From Rhodoferax sp. BAB1 (GTDB lineage Bacteria > Pseudomonadota > Gammaproteobacteria > Burkholderiales > Burkholderiaceae_C): a stretch of 64,000 nt of DNA. Numbering within the stretch: position 1 is the stretch's first letter; each line of letters opens with the position of its first letter. The stretch lies in assembly GCF_013334205.1 (NCBI RefSeq), contig NZ_CP054424.1, positions 950,001-1,014,000 of the forward strand, written 5' to 3'. The notes under the pieces were generated by a model. That model was not told where the DNA came from, did not search any database, and saw nothing but the letters and a program-made list of their open reading frames with translations. Below, piece after piece: positions 31,767 to 41,244 of the stretch. The translations under genes were made by a program, and so were the position numbers.

Positions 31767-32276
31767 ATGAAGAAGCCTTTACTGATCTCGTTGACAGCTA
31801 CGTTTTTCGTAGCAGGTCTGGCTGTGGCCGATCTGGCCCAGGCCCAGGGCCGCATCTACCGCTGCGGCAATGAGTACACCAACACCCTGCCGCCCGGTCA
31901 GAAAGGCTGCAAGCTGCTCGAAGGCGGCAACGTCACCGTGGTGCAACGTCCGCGTGCGACCGAGTCAGTGCGCATGGCCGCAGCCAACCAGGCGGTCTCG
32001 CGCCTGGAGGGCGAGCGCCAGCGCCAGCGTGATGCCGATGCCCGCATGATCATCGAGTCCGAACTGCGCAAGGCCGAGGCCCGCCAGGCCGAACTGGTCA
32101 AGGAATACAACAACGGCGAACCCGAGAAGATGGGCCCCGAGTTCCGCAACCACCAGAAGTACCTGGACCGTGTGGCCGATCTCAAGGCCAGCATCGAGCG
32201 CAATGAAAGCGATCTGGCCGGCCTGCGCCGCGAACTCGATCGTCTTCCTGAGGCCTCTGTATCTGAGTCAAAATAG
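31767..32276 (+). CDS. Periplasmic coiled-coil protein with an IYRCGNEY motif
   Basis: A 169-residue secreted protein, not assigned to a firm family. A signal peptide (ending LAQAQG) is followed by RIYRCGNEYTNTLPPGQKGC, similar to the start of DUF4124-like proteins, then by a long helical, charged region (about 75-165) likely to form a coiled coil. ATG 31767 has GCGGAG upstream. It has a paralogue at 58778-59455 with RMYRCGNAYQDRPC. It sits between glnA and glnL, an unusual insertion in the usual glnA-ntrB-ntrC order. Function unknown. Confidence 0.7.
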   Translation: MKKPLLISLTATFFVAGLAVADLAQAQGRIYRCGNEYTNTLPPGQKGCKLLEGGNVTVVQRPRATESVRMAAANQAVSRLEGERQRQRDADARMIIESELRKAEARQAELVKEYNNGEPEKMGPEFRNHQKYLDRVADLKASIERNESDLAGLRRELDRLPEASVSESK

Positions 32277-32281
32277 GCGGC

Positions 32282-33349
32282 TTGAAACCGACCGCCATTT
32301 CCGTCAGCCGCTTCCAGCCCTTCGACCTCCTCGCCACGCTCGTCGCCATCGTGCATGGCGACGGTGCCGTGGTCTATGCCAATGCCGCCCTCGAGGATGC
32401 GCTGGGCATGTCACGGCGCAGCATCGAAGGTTCCGCCCTGGCGGATTACTACACCGAGCCCCAGGTCCTGGCCGCTGCCCTGGGCGGGCTGCGTGACAAC
32501 GAGTTTGCCGCACTGCGTTATGACGCCTGGGTCAAGCGCCCCGGGCGCGACCCCTTGCCCGTGCATGTGATCCTGACGCAGACCGATCAGCCGGGTGACA
32601 TCCTGATCGAGATGCTGCCGCTGGAGCAGCAGGCCCGCCAGGAGCGCGAGGAGCGCCTGCTCGACCAGGCCCAGGCCAACAAGGAGCTGATCCGCAACCT
32701 GGCGCACGAGATCAAGAACCCGTTGGGGGGGATTCGCGGTGCGGCCCAGTTGCTGGAGATGGAGATCGACAGCCAGCTGACGGAATACACGCGTGTCATC
32801 ATCCACGAGGCCGATCGCCTGCAGACCCTGGTGGACCGCCTGCTGGCGCCGCACCGTCGCCCCCATGTGGTGGGCGACGTCAACATGCACGAGGTCTGTG
32901 AACGCGTGCGCTCGCTGATCCTGGCCGAGTTCCCCAAGGGGCTGCGCGTGGTGCGCGACTACGACACCTCCATCCCCGAGTTCCGCGGTGACCGCGAGCA
33001 GCTGATCCAGGCCGTGCTCAACATCGCACACAACGCCTGCCAGGCCCTGGCCGAGCGCATCGCCGCGGGTGATGCGCGACTGACCTTCCGTACCCGGATC
33101 GCGCGCCAGATCACTTTCGGCAAACAGCGCTACAAGCTGGCATTGGAATTGCATGTCATCGACAACGGGCCCGGCGTGCCGGACTCGATCAAGGACCGCA
33201 TCTTTTTCCCGCTGGTGTCGGGAAGAGAAGGCGGCTCCGGCCTGGGGCTGACGCTGGCACAGACCTTCGTGCAGCAGCACCATGGCCTGGTCGAGTGCGA
33301 CAGCGAGCCGGGCCGGACCGATTTCAAAATATTGATACCGCTGCCCTGA
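32282..33349 (+). CDS. glnL: Nitrogen regulation sensor histidine kinase NtrB
   Basis: Cytoplasmic two-component kinase/phosphatase that controls NtrC in response to PII, 355 residues. A PAS domain (about 15-110) precedes the H box NLAHEIKNPLGG with His142, and the ATPase has VLNIAHNACQ, DNGPGVPD and GSGLGLTLAQ. The start is taken as TTG at 32282, since the next in-frame ATG is at codon 43. Pairs with glnG directly downstream. Confidence 0.94.
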   Translation: MKPTAISVSRFQPFDLLATLVAIVHGDGAVVYANAALEDALGMSRRSIEGSALADYYTEPQVLAAALGGLRDNEFAALRYDAWVKRPGRDPLPVHVILTQTDQPGDILIEMLPLEQQARQEREERLLDQAQANKELIRNLAHEIKNPLGGIRGAAQLLEMEIDSQLTEYTRVIIHEADRLQTLVDRLLAPHRRPHVVGDVNMHEVCERVRSLILAEFPKGLRVVRDYDTSIPEFRGDREQLIQAVLNIAHNACQALAERIAAGDARLTFRTRIARQITFGKQRYKLALELHVIDNGPGVPDSIKDRIFFPLVSGREGGSGLGLTLAQTFVQQHHGLVECDSEPGRTDFKILIPLP

Positions 33350-33381
33350 GAAAGGCAGCATGACCTAAGGGTGTAGCCGAC

Positions 33382-34857
33382 ATGAAGCCGATTTGGATCG
33401 CCGATGATGACCAGTCCATACGCTTCGTGCTGGAGAAGGCGCTGCAACGCGAGCAGATGCCCACGCGCAGTTTCACCAACCCGCGCGAGGTGCTGGCCGC
33501 ACTCGATGATGAGGGCGAGGGCCCGCAGGTGCTGGTGAGCGACATCCGCATGCCCGGCGGCTCCGGCCTGGAGCTGCTGGAGAAGGTCAAGGCCCGCCAT
33601 CCCGGCCTGCCCGTCATCATCATGACGGCCTTCTCCGATCTGGACAGCGCCGTTTCGGCCTTCCAGGGCGGTGCTTTCGAATACCTGCCCAAGCCTTTCG
33701 ACCTGCCCAAGGCGGTGGAGCTGATCCGCCGCGCCGTCGAGGAAAGCCAGCGCGAGGAGGTGGCGCAGGAGTCCATCGACGAAGCGCCCGAGATGCTGGG
33801 CCAGGCCCCGGCCATGCAGGACGTGTTCCGCGCCATCGGCCGGCTCTCGCAGAGCAATGTCACGGTGCTGATCACCGGCGAATCAGGCTCGGGCAAGGAA
33901 CTGGTGGCACGTGCCCTGCACAAGCACTCGCCGCGCGCCAATGGGCCCTTCGTGGCGATCAACACGGCAGCCATCCCCAAGGATCTGCTGGAGAGTGAAC
34001 TCTTCGGCCACGAGCGCGGTGCCTTCACCGGTGCGCAGACCATGCGCCGCGGCCGCTTCGAGCAGGCCGAGGGCGGCACTCTCTTTCTCGACGAGATCGG
34101 CGACATGCCTTTCGACCTGCAGACGCGCTTGCTGCGTGTGCTGTCCGACGGCCATTTCTACCGTGTCGGCGGCCACAGCGCGGTCAAGGCCAATGTGCGC
34201 GTGATCGCCGCCACCCACCAGGACCTGGAGCAGCGTGTCAAGGAAGGCGTGTTCCGCGAAGACCTGTTCCACCGCCTCAACGTCATCCGCCTGCGCCTGC
34301 CGGCCCTGCGCGAGCGGCGCGAAGACGTGCCCATGCTGACGCGCCACTTCCTGCAGCAGAGCGCGCGCCAACTCGGCGTCGAGCCCAAGCGCATCTCGGA
34401 TGCGGCGCTGGAGCGGCTGGGGCGCTTCGGTTTCCCCGGCAATGTGCGCCAGCTGGAGAACATCTGCCACTGGCTGACCGTCATGGCACCGGCCCAGGTG
34501 ATCGAACCCAAGGACCTGCCGCCCGAGATCGGCCAAGTGGCGGGTGAGGTGGCCGCTGCCGTGCCTGCGTCCTCCGCAACGGCAGGCGGTACGCCGGAGC
34601 CCGTGGCACTGGTTGCACCGGTGGCGGGCATGCCCTCGTCCGGTGACTGGGAAAGCGGCCTGCAGGCCGAGGCCATGGCACTGCTGCTCAGTGGCCGCAT
34701 GGATGTCTGGGACGAACTGACCAAGCGTTTCGAACGCAAGCTCATCCTCACTGCGCTGGACAGCACGCGTGGCCGGCGCATCGAGGCGGCCCACAAGCTG
34801 GGCATAGGCCGCAACACTATCACCCGCAAGATCCAGGAGCTGGGGCTGGAAGAGTAG
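33382..34857 (+). CDS. glnG: Nitrogen regulation response regulator NtrC
   Basis: Sigma-54 activator of nitrogen-starvation genes, 491 residues. A receiver domain with Asp54 (VSDIRMP) is followed by the AAA+ domain with Walker A GESGSGKE, the sigma-54 contact loop GAFTGA and LFLDEIGDMP, and a Fis-type HTH at the C-terminus (AAHKLGIGRNTITRKIQELG). A flexible Ala/Pro-rich stretch before the HTH is longer than in E. coli. It most likely binds the site before glnA. Confidence 0.96.
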   Translation: MKPIWIADDDQSIRFVLEKALQREQMPTRSFTNPREVLAALDDEGEGPQVLVSDIRMPGGSGLELLEKVKARHPGLPVIIMTAFSDLDSAVSAFQGGAFEYLPKPFDLPKAVELIRRAVEESQREEVAQESIDEAPEMLGQAPAMQDVFRAIGRLSQSNVTVLITGESGSGKELVARALHKHSPRANGPFVAINTAAIPKDLLESELFGHERGAFTGAQTMRRGRFEQAEGGTLFLDEIGDMPFDLQTRLLRVLSDGHFYRVGGHSAVKANVRVIAATHQDLEQRVKEGVFREDLFHRLNVIRLRLPALRERREDVPMLTRHFLQQSARQLGVEPKRISDAALERLGRFGFPGNVRQLENICHWLTVMAPAQVIEPKDLPPEIGQVAGEVAAAVPASSATAGGTPEPVALVAPVAGMPSSGDWESGLQAEAMALLLSGRMDVWDELTKRFERKLILTALDSTRGRRIEAAHKLGIGRNTITRKIQELGLEE

Positions 34858-34922
34858 GACGCCCCCGAAGCGGCCTCTGGCCGCCCGGTGCCGACGTCGG
34901 AGACTCCGGCTCTTCGGGTCCG

Positions 34923-34948
34923 TCCAAGCCTGCGCAGGCAGGCTTGGA
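34923..34948. repeat. Perfect 11-bp-arm inverted repeat in the glnG-ogt gap
   Basis: TCCAAGCCTGC-gcag-GCAGGCTTGGA lies in the 180-base gap between convergent glnG and ogt. There is no T run after it, but its position suits a bidirectional terminator or a REP-type element. No other feature was seen in this gap. Confidence 0.6.
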
Positions 34949-35036
34949 GCCGCGGGCGACGCTAGCGGCCGGGCCGAGCCCGATCCACGGCGTCCCCGGT
35001 CGATACCAGACGGTTGGCTTTCGATCGCGGCTGGCT

Positions 35037-35585
35037 TTAGTCGAACAGCCCCGGGCCGCCTAAGCGCGCGCCCTCGATCTCCAGCATCTTCAGCTTGGTC
35101 AACAGCCCGCCATGGGCTGAGAAACCGCCTGTGCCCGTCAGCGCGCCCAGCACGCGGTGGCAGGGCACCACGGGCGCAAAGGGGTTGGCCCCCAGGGCCT
35201 GGCCCACGGCGCGGGCCGCGCCCGGTTCACCCAGGCGCTGCGCCACTTCACCATAGCTCAGGGTTTCGCCTGGCGGGATGCGGCGCGCCAGTTCGTAGAC
35301 GCGCTGGTGAAAGGGAGGCACGCCGGACATGTCCAGCGGCAGGTGCGTGAGATCACGCGGTTCGCCGGGGTGGCCTTCGAGCAGGGCCGTGATGGCAGCG
35401 ATGGCGTCCCTCACAAAGGGCAGAGGCTCGATGCGCTGGCACTGCGGGAAACGCCGTGCCAGACGCCCGAGTGTGGCTGCTTCATCGGTTTCCGGCAGTT
35501 GCACGCAGGTCAGCGCCCGGCTGTTCCAGGCAATGCCGCAGAAGCCCAGGGGCGTTGGAAAGAGGGTGTAGCCCAGCGTGTCCAT
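35037..35585 (-). CDS. ogt: Methylated-DNA-[protein]-cysteine S-methyltransferase
   Basis: Repairs O6-alkylguanine by moving the alkyl group to its own Cys, 182 residues. The active-site motif VVPCHRVLG, the helix-turn-helix YGEVAQRLGEPGAARAVGQA and the usual Ogt/Ada-C layout are present. ATG 35585 begins MDTLGYTLFPTPLGF, the expected start; the open frame to 35714 overlaps xthA. Last gene of the thyA-to-ogt operon, 19 bases after xthA. Confidence 0.93.
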   Translation of the reverse strand: MDTLGYTLFPTPLGFCGIAWNSRALTCVQLPETDEAATLGRLARRFPQCQRIEPLPFVRDAIAAITALLEGHPGEPRDLTHLPLDMSGVPPFHQRVYELARRIPPGETLSYGEVAQRLGEPGAARAVGQALGANPFAPVVPCHRVLGALTGTGGFSAHGGLLTKLKMLEIEGARLGGPGLFD

Positions 35586-35604
35586 GACCGACGGGCCAGG
35601 GCGC

Positions 35605-36375
35605 TCAGAGCCCCTGCAGTTCCAGCACCACGGGGGCGTGGTCGCTGGGGCGTTCGTTCCTGCGCGGCGTGGGGTCCACGGCGCAGGAAGTGGCCAGGGG
35701 CTTGAGCGCCTCACTGATCAGGATGTGGTCGATGCGCAGGCCCTGCTTGCGGCGGAAGGCCATGTTGCGGTAGTCCCACCAGGAATAGTTCTTCTCGGGC
35801 TGCGGGAACAGGCGGACTGAATCCGTCAGGCCCAGGGCGATCAGCGCGCGCAGGTGGGTGCGCTCTTCCTCGGTGCAGTGGATGGTGTCCTTCAGGCCTA
35901 CCGGGTCCCAGACGTCGGCGTCGTCGAAGGTGATGTTGTAGTCGCCCATGAGCACCAGCTTCGGAAACGCGGCCAGTTCGCTGCGTACCCAACCCTGCAG
36001 GGCCGTGAGCCAGCGCATCTTGTAAGCGAACTTGTCCGAGCCCGGCTCCTGGCCATTGGGGAAATAGGCGCCGATGACGCGCACGCCGTTCACCGTGGCG
36101 CTGATCACGCGGGCCATCTCGTCCTCGAAACCCGGGATGTTGCGCACCACGGCTTCGAGCGGTGCACGCGAGAGCAGGGCCACGCCGTTGTAGGTCTTCT
36201 GGCCGAAGCACACGGCCTGGTAACCCGCCGCCGTGAAGGCGTCAAAAGGGAACTTGTCGTCGGTGAGCTTGAGTTCCTGCAGCGCCAGCACGTCCACCGG
36301 GTTGGTGACCAGCCAGTCCAGCACCTGCGGCAGGCGCACGGTGAGCGAGTTGACGTTCCAGGTGGCGAGTTGCAT
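35605..36375 (-). CDS. xthA: Exodeoxyribonuclease III
   Basis: Magnesium-dependent AP endonuclease and 3'-5' exonuclease of the EEP fold, 256 residues. Conserved sites are visible: ATWNVNSL, ALQELKL (metal Glu), GDYNI and DHAPVVLEL (catalytic Asp-His). It is in a minus-strand operon with ogt, both DNA-repair genes. Confidence 0.94.
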   Translation of the reverse strand: MQLATWNVNSLTVRLPQVLDWLVTNPVDVLALQELKLTDDKFPFDAFTAAGYQAVCFGQKTYNGVALLSRAPLEAVVRNIPGFEDEMARVISATVNGVRVIGAYFPNGQEPGSDKFAYKMRWLTALQGWVRSELAAFPKLVLMGDYNITFDDADVWDPVGLKDTIHCTEEERTHLRALIALGLTDSVRLFPQPEKNYSWWDYRNMAFRRKQGLRIDHILISEALKPLATSCAVDPTPRRNERPSDHAPVVLELQGL

Positions 36376-36388
36376 GGGCAGTGTGCGA

Positions 36389-36979
36389 TCAGATGTGCAG
36401 CATGGCGAGGATGCCCACGCCCATGCCGATGGCGCCGCCGGCGAACATGGCGTACTCCAGCCACTTCTTGCGGGTCAGCAGGGCGATCGCGGCCAGGGCA
36501 ATGGCCACCTGCAGCACGGTGGTGGCCTGGGCCCAGCGGTGGTGCAAGTGGATCTGCTCGTCGCTCTTCTTGTCCCAGTCCGTGGCCTCGGCCTCCAGCT
36601 TCTCGGCCACGACCTTGATCTCGCCTTTTTCCTTCTCGTAGCGGTCGATCTTGGCCTGGTACTTGACGCGCTCGTCAGCCTTGGGCGTCAGGTCGCGCGA
36701 GACCTCGGCCAGCGACTGCTTGGTGCTCTTGGCCTGGAAGTAGTTCCACTGGTTGGAGGCTTCCGTCTTCTTGAGGGCCGCGTTGTTCTTGTACAGGCCG
36801 GCATTGGCCTGGGTGGCGCCGCCCATGTAGGCGAAGATGGCGCCCACCGTGGCGATGATGGCCGTGAACAGGGCGATCTGGTTGGTCATGCCGCCGCCGT
36901 GCTCGCCATGGCCGCCTTGCTGCGCGTGTTCGAGCTCGTGGTCGTGCGGGCCGTGCACGTGAAAACCGCCTCCGGACAT
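36389..36979 (-). CDS. DUF4337 membrane protein with a His-rich N-terminus
   Basis: A 196-residue protein with a His-rich start (HVHGPHDHELEHAQQ, GGHGEHGG), a membrane helix (IALFTAIIATVGAIFAYMGG), a charged coiled-coil middle (about 75-150) and two C-terminal helices. This fits DUF4337, a family without known function. ATG 36979 begins right after the folA stop (1-base gap); an in-frame start at 37012 lies inside folA. The His cluster might bind metal, but this is a guess. Confidence 0.8.
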   Translation of the reverse strand: MSGGGFHVHGPHDHELEHAQQGGHGEHGGGMTNQIALFTAIIATVGAIFAYMGGATQANAGLYKNNAALKKTEASNQWNYFQAKSTKQSLAEVSRDLTPKADERVKYQAKIDRYEKEKGEIKVVAEKLEAEATDWDKKSDEQIHLHHRWAQATTVLQVAIALAAIALLTRKKWLEYAMFAGGAIGMGVGILAMLHI

Positions 36980-36980
36980 G

Positions 36981-37475
36981 TCAGGTTCCTTCTGTGTTCG
37001 TGTAAGTGACAAAACTGAATTTCAGGCCGGTGGAGGAGGCGTGGTGTTCACGCTGCGTTTCCTTCCACCCGGGCCCGAATTGTGGCGCAAAGGCGTCGCC
37101 CTCGAAGGTGGCGTCGATTTCGGTCACCACGGCCGTGCTGGCCAGTGGCAGGGCCTGGGCATAGATGTCGGCGCCGCCGATGACCCAGGCGTCGTTCACG
37201 GCACCACACAGGGCCATGGCCTCGGGCAGCGAGTGCGCCACGTGCGCGCCCGCTGCCGACCAGTCGCGCTGGCGTGTCACCACGACGTTGGTGCGGCCAG
37301 GCAGCGGACGAAAGCGCGCCGGGATCGATTCCCAGGTCTTGCGGCCCATGATGACCGGACTGCCCAGCGTCACGCGCTTGAAGTGGGCCAGGTCCTCGGG
37401 CAGGTGCCAGGGCATCACGCCGTCCTTGCCGATGGTGCCGTTGGCGGCGCGCGCGAAGATGAGGTGCAGTTTCAT
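36981..37475 (-). CDS. folA: Dihydrofolate reductase
   Basis: Reduces dihydrofolate to tetrahydrofolate with NADPH, 164 residues. Motifs include IFARAANGTIGKDGVMPWHL, PVIMGRKTWESIP and WVIGGADIYAQAL. The ATG overlaps the eamA stop by 4 bases; the open frame to 37568 is not needed. It shares an operon with thyA, the enzyme that makes dihydrofolate. Confidence 0.96.
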   Translation of the reverse strand: MKLHLIFARAANGTIGKDGVMPWHLPEDLAHFKRVTLGSPVIMGRKTWESIPARFRPLPGRTNVVVTRQRDWSAAGAHVAHSLPEAMALCGAVNDAWVIGGADIYAQALPLASTAVVTEIDATFEGDAFAPQFGPGWKETQREHHASSTGLKFSFVTYTNTEGT

Positions 37476-38359
37476 GCGGTCGCTCTCCGGGAACGCGGCG
37501 GTAGCAGCACCGCGGCAATGGCGGCCATCACGAAGACGATGGCCAGGTAGTCCTGCCAGTGCGGCCATTCACCCACGATGACGGTGGCGCTCAGGGTGCC
37601 GATCAGCGGGATGGCCATGATGCTCATGGCGCTGGTGGACGGCGGCAGATGCCGTGCCAGCCCGGCCCACAGGGTCTGGGCGAAGCCGTAGTTGATGAAG
37701 GCGCCGTAGGCCAGGCTGGCCCACATGGGGCCGGTGAATTGCCAGCTGGGCCAAGGCTCGCTGGCCAGGGCGATCAACCAGAGACAGGCGCTGGCCAGGA
37801 TCATGGTCCAGATGGTGAGGGTCTCCACCGGCAGGGTCAGGGTGGCGCGGCGCATCAGCAGCGTGCCGACGGCCCAGCAGACGGCGGCAATTTCCATCCA
37901 GACGATGCCCAGCGGCCGGCCGCTGAGCGCCGTGAATTCGCTGGAGGTCAGCAGGGCGATGGCGATGGCCACGGCCACCGCGGCGACGGCCGTGCGGCGC
38001 GTGAGTCTCTCGCCCAGGAAGAGCACGCTGATCAGCACGGTCCAGATCGGCATGGTGAAGCCCAGGATGGCCGCACGCCCCGAGGCCAGCTCCTTCACGC
38101 CCAGGATGGACGCCGTGTGCCAGCCCAGCATGTTGGGCGCGCCGATGGCGAGCACCGAGCGCCACTCGGCGCCGCGCGGCAACATGCGCAGGCCCTGGGC
38201 CCGGTACCAGGTGTAGAGGAAGATCGCGCCGGCCGTCATGGTGAGCGCGCGGAAGTACATGGGCGAGAGTTCGCGCAGCGAGAACTTCATCATCGGCCAG
38301 TTGATGCCCCACATCAGCGTGAGGGCGATCAGGGTCAGCAGTTGCCGGGAGCTGATCAC
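37472..38359 (-). CDS. EamA/DMT-family transporter
   Basis: Drug/metabolite-type transporter of the inner membrane, 295 residues and about ten helices in two EamA repeats ([20 protein letters not shown] near the start, [20 protein letters not shown] later). GTG at 38359 is preferred because it overlaps the thyA stop (GTGA); the ATG at 38392 lies inside thyA. Substrate unknown; the position between thyA and folA may be only organisational. Confidence 0.85.
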   Translation of the reverse strand: MISSRQLLTLIALTLMWGINWPMMKFSLRELSPMYFRALTMTAGAIFLYTWYRAQGLRMLPRGAEWRSVLAIGAPNMLGWHTASILGVKELASGRAAILGFTMPIWTVLISVLFLGERLTRRTAVAAVAVAIAIALLTSSEFTALSGRPLGIVWMEIAAVCWAVGTLLMRRATLTLPVETLTIWTMILASACLWLIALASEPWPSWQFTGPMWASLAYGAFINYGFAQTLWAGLARHLPPSTSAMSIMAIPLIGTLSATVIVGEWPHWQDYLAIVFVMAAIAAVLLPPRSRRATA

Positions 38360-39168
38360 ACGGCCACCGGTGCCTTGATGGCCGGGTGGCACTGGTAGTC
38401 CAGCACCTCGAAGTCCTCGAACTGGTAATCGAAGATCGAATCCGGCCGGCGCTTGATGTTCAACGTGGGGTAGGGGTAGGGCGTGCGGCTCAGTTGCAGT
38501 TCCACCTGTTCGTGGTGGTTGCTGTAGATGTGGCAGTCACCACCGGTCCAGATGAAGTCACCCACCGCCAAGTCACACTGCTGCGCCACCATGTGGGTGA
38601 GCAGGGCGTAGCTGGCGATGTTGAAGGGCACGCCGAGGAAGATGTCGGCGCTGCGCTGGTAGAGCTGGCAGCTCAGCTTGCCCTCGGCCACGTAGAACTG
38701 GAAGAAAGCGTGGCAGGGCATGAGCGCCATCTTGTTGAGCTCGGCCACGTTCCAGGCGCTGACGATGATGCGGCGCGAATCGGGGTTGGTTTTCAGGGTC
38801 TTGACGACCTCGGCGATCTGGTCGATATGGCCGCCGTCCGGTGTGGGCCAGCTGCGCCACTGCACGCCGTAGACCGGGCCCAGGTCGCCGTCCGGGCGGG
38901 CCCACTCGTCCCAGATCGAGACGCCGCGTTCCTTCAGCCAGTTGTTGTTGCTCGAACCCGTGAGGAACCACAGCAGCTCCTGGATGATGGAGCGCAGGTG
39001 CACCTTCTTGGTGGTGACCAGTGGGAAACCTTCGTTGAGGTCGAAGCGCATCTGGTGGCCGAACACGCTGCGCGTGCCGGTGCCGGTGCGGTCGGTCTTG
39101 GTGACGCCCGTCGTGTAGACGTGGCGCATGAAGTCTTCGTACTGGGAGCGGACAGGGCGGGAGGTCAT
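38356..39168 (-). CDS. thyA: Thymidylate synthase
   Basis: Makes dTMP from dUMP with methylene-tetrahydrofolate, 270 residues. The catalytic Cys is in [13 protein letters not shown], with [19 protein letters not shown] and the folate-binding C-terminus. First gene of the minus-strand operon through folA, xthA and ogt, linking nucleotide supply to DNA repair. Confidence 0.97.
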   Translation of the reverse strand: MTSRPVRSQYEDFMRHVYTTGVTKTDRTGTGTRSVFGHQMRFDLNEGFPLVTTKKVHLRSIIQELLWFLTGSSNNNWLKERGVSIWDEWARPDGDLGPVYGVQWRSWPTPDGGHIDQIAEVVKTLKTNPDSRRIIVSAWNVAELNKMALMPCHAFFQFYVAEGKLSCQLYQRSADIFLGVPFNIASYALLTHMVAQQCDLAVGDFIWTGGDCHIYSNHHEQVELQLSRTPYPYPTLNIKRRPDSIFDYQFEDFEVLDYQCHPAIKAPVAV

Positions 39169-39220
39169 AGCCCCGATTTTCCTACAAGTCCGGGGCCCGC
39201 CTGGCGCGCAGGGGGGGCAC

Positions 39221-39886
39221 TCAGGCCGGCTGGTCCAGCAGGGTCAGCAGACGGTCACGCCCCGAGAGCACATGGCGCTCGGCCAGGGTACGCGCCCGGC
39301 TGGCCGCACCCTTGGCGATGGCCTCGAAGATGGCACGGTGCTCGGTATTGGAGCGGCGCATATTGCCGGGGGCATTGAAATAACGGCGCCGGAACAGGTG
39401 CAGTTCCTTGACGTGGTCGTCGTAGGCCTGGTGGGCGCGCTGGTTGCCCGAGAGCTGCAGGATCAGGGCGTGAAAACGCAGATTGTGTTCGTAATAGGCC
39501 GTGCTTTCGCCGGCCTCGCAGGCGGCGTCCATCTGGACCAGCAGCTGTTCCATTTCGGCGCGGTGCGTGTCGTCGAGGTGTTCGCAGGCGCGTTCGGCGG
39601 CGAAACCGAAGATCAGGGCCCGCAGCTCGTAGATCTCCAGCATTTCGCGCACCGAGATCTGGCGCACGAAGACGCCGCGGTTGGGCACGGCCGTCACCAG
39701 GCCCAGGCCGGCCAGCATGCGGATGGCTTCGCGGATGGGGCCGCGGCTGGTGCCCATGCGCAGGGCCAGAGCGGCTTCGTTCAGGCGCTCGCCGGGCTGG
39801 ATCTCGCCGCTGTAGATCAGGCGCTTGAGTTCTTCCGCGATGGCGGGGGAGAGACCTTGCTCGGTTTTTTCTTTGACGGAGTCCAT
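39221..39886 (-). CDS. GntR/FCD-family transcriptional regulator
   Basis: Ligand-responsive repressor of 221 residues. An N-terminal winged helix ([20 protein letters not shown]) is followed by an FCD effector domain with likely metal or acid-binding residues ([27 protein letters not shown]). It is divergent from the CoA-transferase operon and probably controls it through the palindrome at 40003-40020. The ligand is likely an organic acid or CoA-related molecule, by analogy only. Confidence 0.9.
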   Translation of the reverse strand: MDSVKEKTEQGLSPAIAEELKRLIYSGEIQPGERLNEAALALRMGTSRGPIREAIRMLAGLGLVTAVPNRGVFVRQISVREMLEIYELRALIFGFAAERACEHLDDTHRAEMEQLLVQMDAACEAGESTAYYEHNLRFHALILQLSGNQRAHQAYDDHVKELHLFRRRYFNAPGNMRRSNTEHRAIFEAIAKGAASRARTLAERHVLSGRDRLLTLLDQPA

Positions 39887-40002
39887 GGGGCAGGTCGGGC
39901 GTTGCGGCTTCGGGGTGGCTGGATGGTAGCACCCGCTGTTGGGGACGGGTTGGGGAAAACCATTAAAAGTGTCATCTATTCATCAAAAATTGTTGACACT
40001 TT

Positions 40003-40020
40003 GTGTCCTGCACAGGACAC
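40003..40020. promoter_or_regulatory. Palindromic operator candidate of the CoA-transferase operon
   Basis: GTGTCCTG-ca-CAGGACAC is an inverted repeat with 8-base arms, 32 bases before the CoA-transferase start. A second, wider symmetry, AAGTGTCA (39967-39974) and TGACACTT (39994-40001), lies beside it and includes a TTGACA box. Both are candidates for the divergent GntR protein. Confidence 0.6.
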
Positions 40021-40052
40021 TGCGTCCCAGTTTGACTCGCTGATCTTTTTCC

Positions 40053-41243
40053 ATGCCCCATCTCCCCGCTTCCCCCGCCCTGGCGCGTTTTCGCGTGATC
40101 GACCTGACCCAGGTGCGCGCCGGCCCGACCTGCTGCCGCCAGTTGGCCGACTGGGGGGCCGACGTCATCCAGGTCCAGATGCCCGAGCACATGCGCGGCG
40201 ACGACACCCTGGGCGGCCAGGATGGTTCGGACTACCAGTACACGCACCGCAACAAGCGCTCCATCACGCTCAACCTCAAGGAGCCGGAAGGCATAGACGT
40301 GCTCAAGCGCCTGATCGCCACGGCCGATGTGGTGGTCGAGAACTTCCGTCCCGACGTCAAGTTCCGCCTGGGTATCGACTACGAGACGCTTGCAAAAGAC
40401 CACCCGCGCCTGGTCTACGCCAGCATCTCGGGTTTCGGCCAGAGCGGCCCCCTAGCCCAGCGCCCGGGTTTCGACCAGATCGCCCAGGGCATGAGCGGCC
40501 TGATGTCGGTCACCGGCAAGCCGGGCGACGGCCCCATGCGCGTGGGCATCCCGATTGCCGACCTCTGCGCCGGCATCTTCGCGGCCCAGGGCATCCTGGT
40601 CGCGCTGCTGGAGCGCGAGGCTTCGGGCAAGGGGCAGTTCCTGCACACCTCGCTCTTGGAGTCCATGGTCTACATGATGGACTTCCAGACCGCGCGTGTG
40701 CTGATCGACGGCGAGGTGCCCACGCAGGCCGGCAACTACCACCCGACCAGCATCCCCACCGGCGTCTACAAGGCGCGTGACGGCTGGATGAACATCGCCG
40801 TCTTCGGCTCCAAGATCTGGGAGCGCTTCTGCGACATCCTGGGCGCGCCCGAGTGGGTGACGGATGCGCGTTACCACGACAAGATGGGCCGCTCGGTCAA
40901 CCGCGACTCGCTCAACGAAGAGATCAACCGCCGCCTGGCCGCGCAGGACCGTGCCTACTGGGTCCAGCGCTTCAACGAGGGTGGCGTGGCCTGCGGCCTG
41001 ATCAACAACGTGCAGGAAGTGTTCGAGGAGCCGCAGGTCCAGCACCTGGGCATGGTCAAGGAAGTGGTCTCGGCGCACCATGGCGCGCAGCGTCTGGTGG
41101 GCCAGCCGGTGCAGCTGGAACGCACGCCCAGCACCATCGCCCGCGCGGCCCCCAAGCGTGGCGAGCACAGTGCGGAGATCCTGCACGAACTCGGCCTGGC
41201 CGATGACGAAATGAAGCGCCTGAAGGCACAAGGAGTTTATTGA
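40053..41243 (+). CDS. CaiB/BaiF-family (class III) CoA-transferase
   Basis: Moves CoA between acids, 396 residues. Family features: IDLTQVRAGPTCCRQLADWGADVI at the start, NKRSITLNLKEPEG, VENFRPDVKFRLGIDYETL and the Gly-rich ISGFGQSGPLAQRPGFDQ. It resembles formyl-CoA or other acyl-CoA transferases, but donor and acceptor cannot be read. First gene of an operon with a crotonase, an oxidoreductase and two binding proteins. Confidence 0.9.
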   Translation: MPHLPASPALARFRVIDLTQVRAGPTCCRQLADWGADVIQVQMPEHMRGDDTLGGQDGSDYQYTHRNKRSITLNLKEPEGIDVLKRLIATADVVVENFRPDVKFRLGIDYETLAKDHPRLVYASISGFGQSGPLAQRPGFDQIAQGMSGLMSVTGKPGDGPMRVGIPIADLCAGIFAAQGILVALLEREASGKGQFLHTSLLESMVYMMDFQTARVLIDGEVPTQAGNYHPTSIPTGVYKARDGWMNIAVFGSKIWERFCDILGAPEWVTDARYHDKMGRSVNRDSLNEEINRRLAAQDRAYWVQRFNEGGVACGLINNVQEVFEEPQVQHLGMVKEVVSAHHGAQRLVGQPVQLERTPSTIARAAPKRGEHSAEILHELGLADDEMKRLKAQGVY

Positions 41244-41244
41244 G

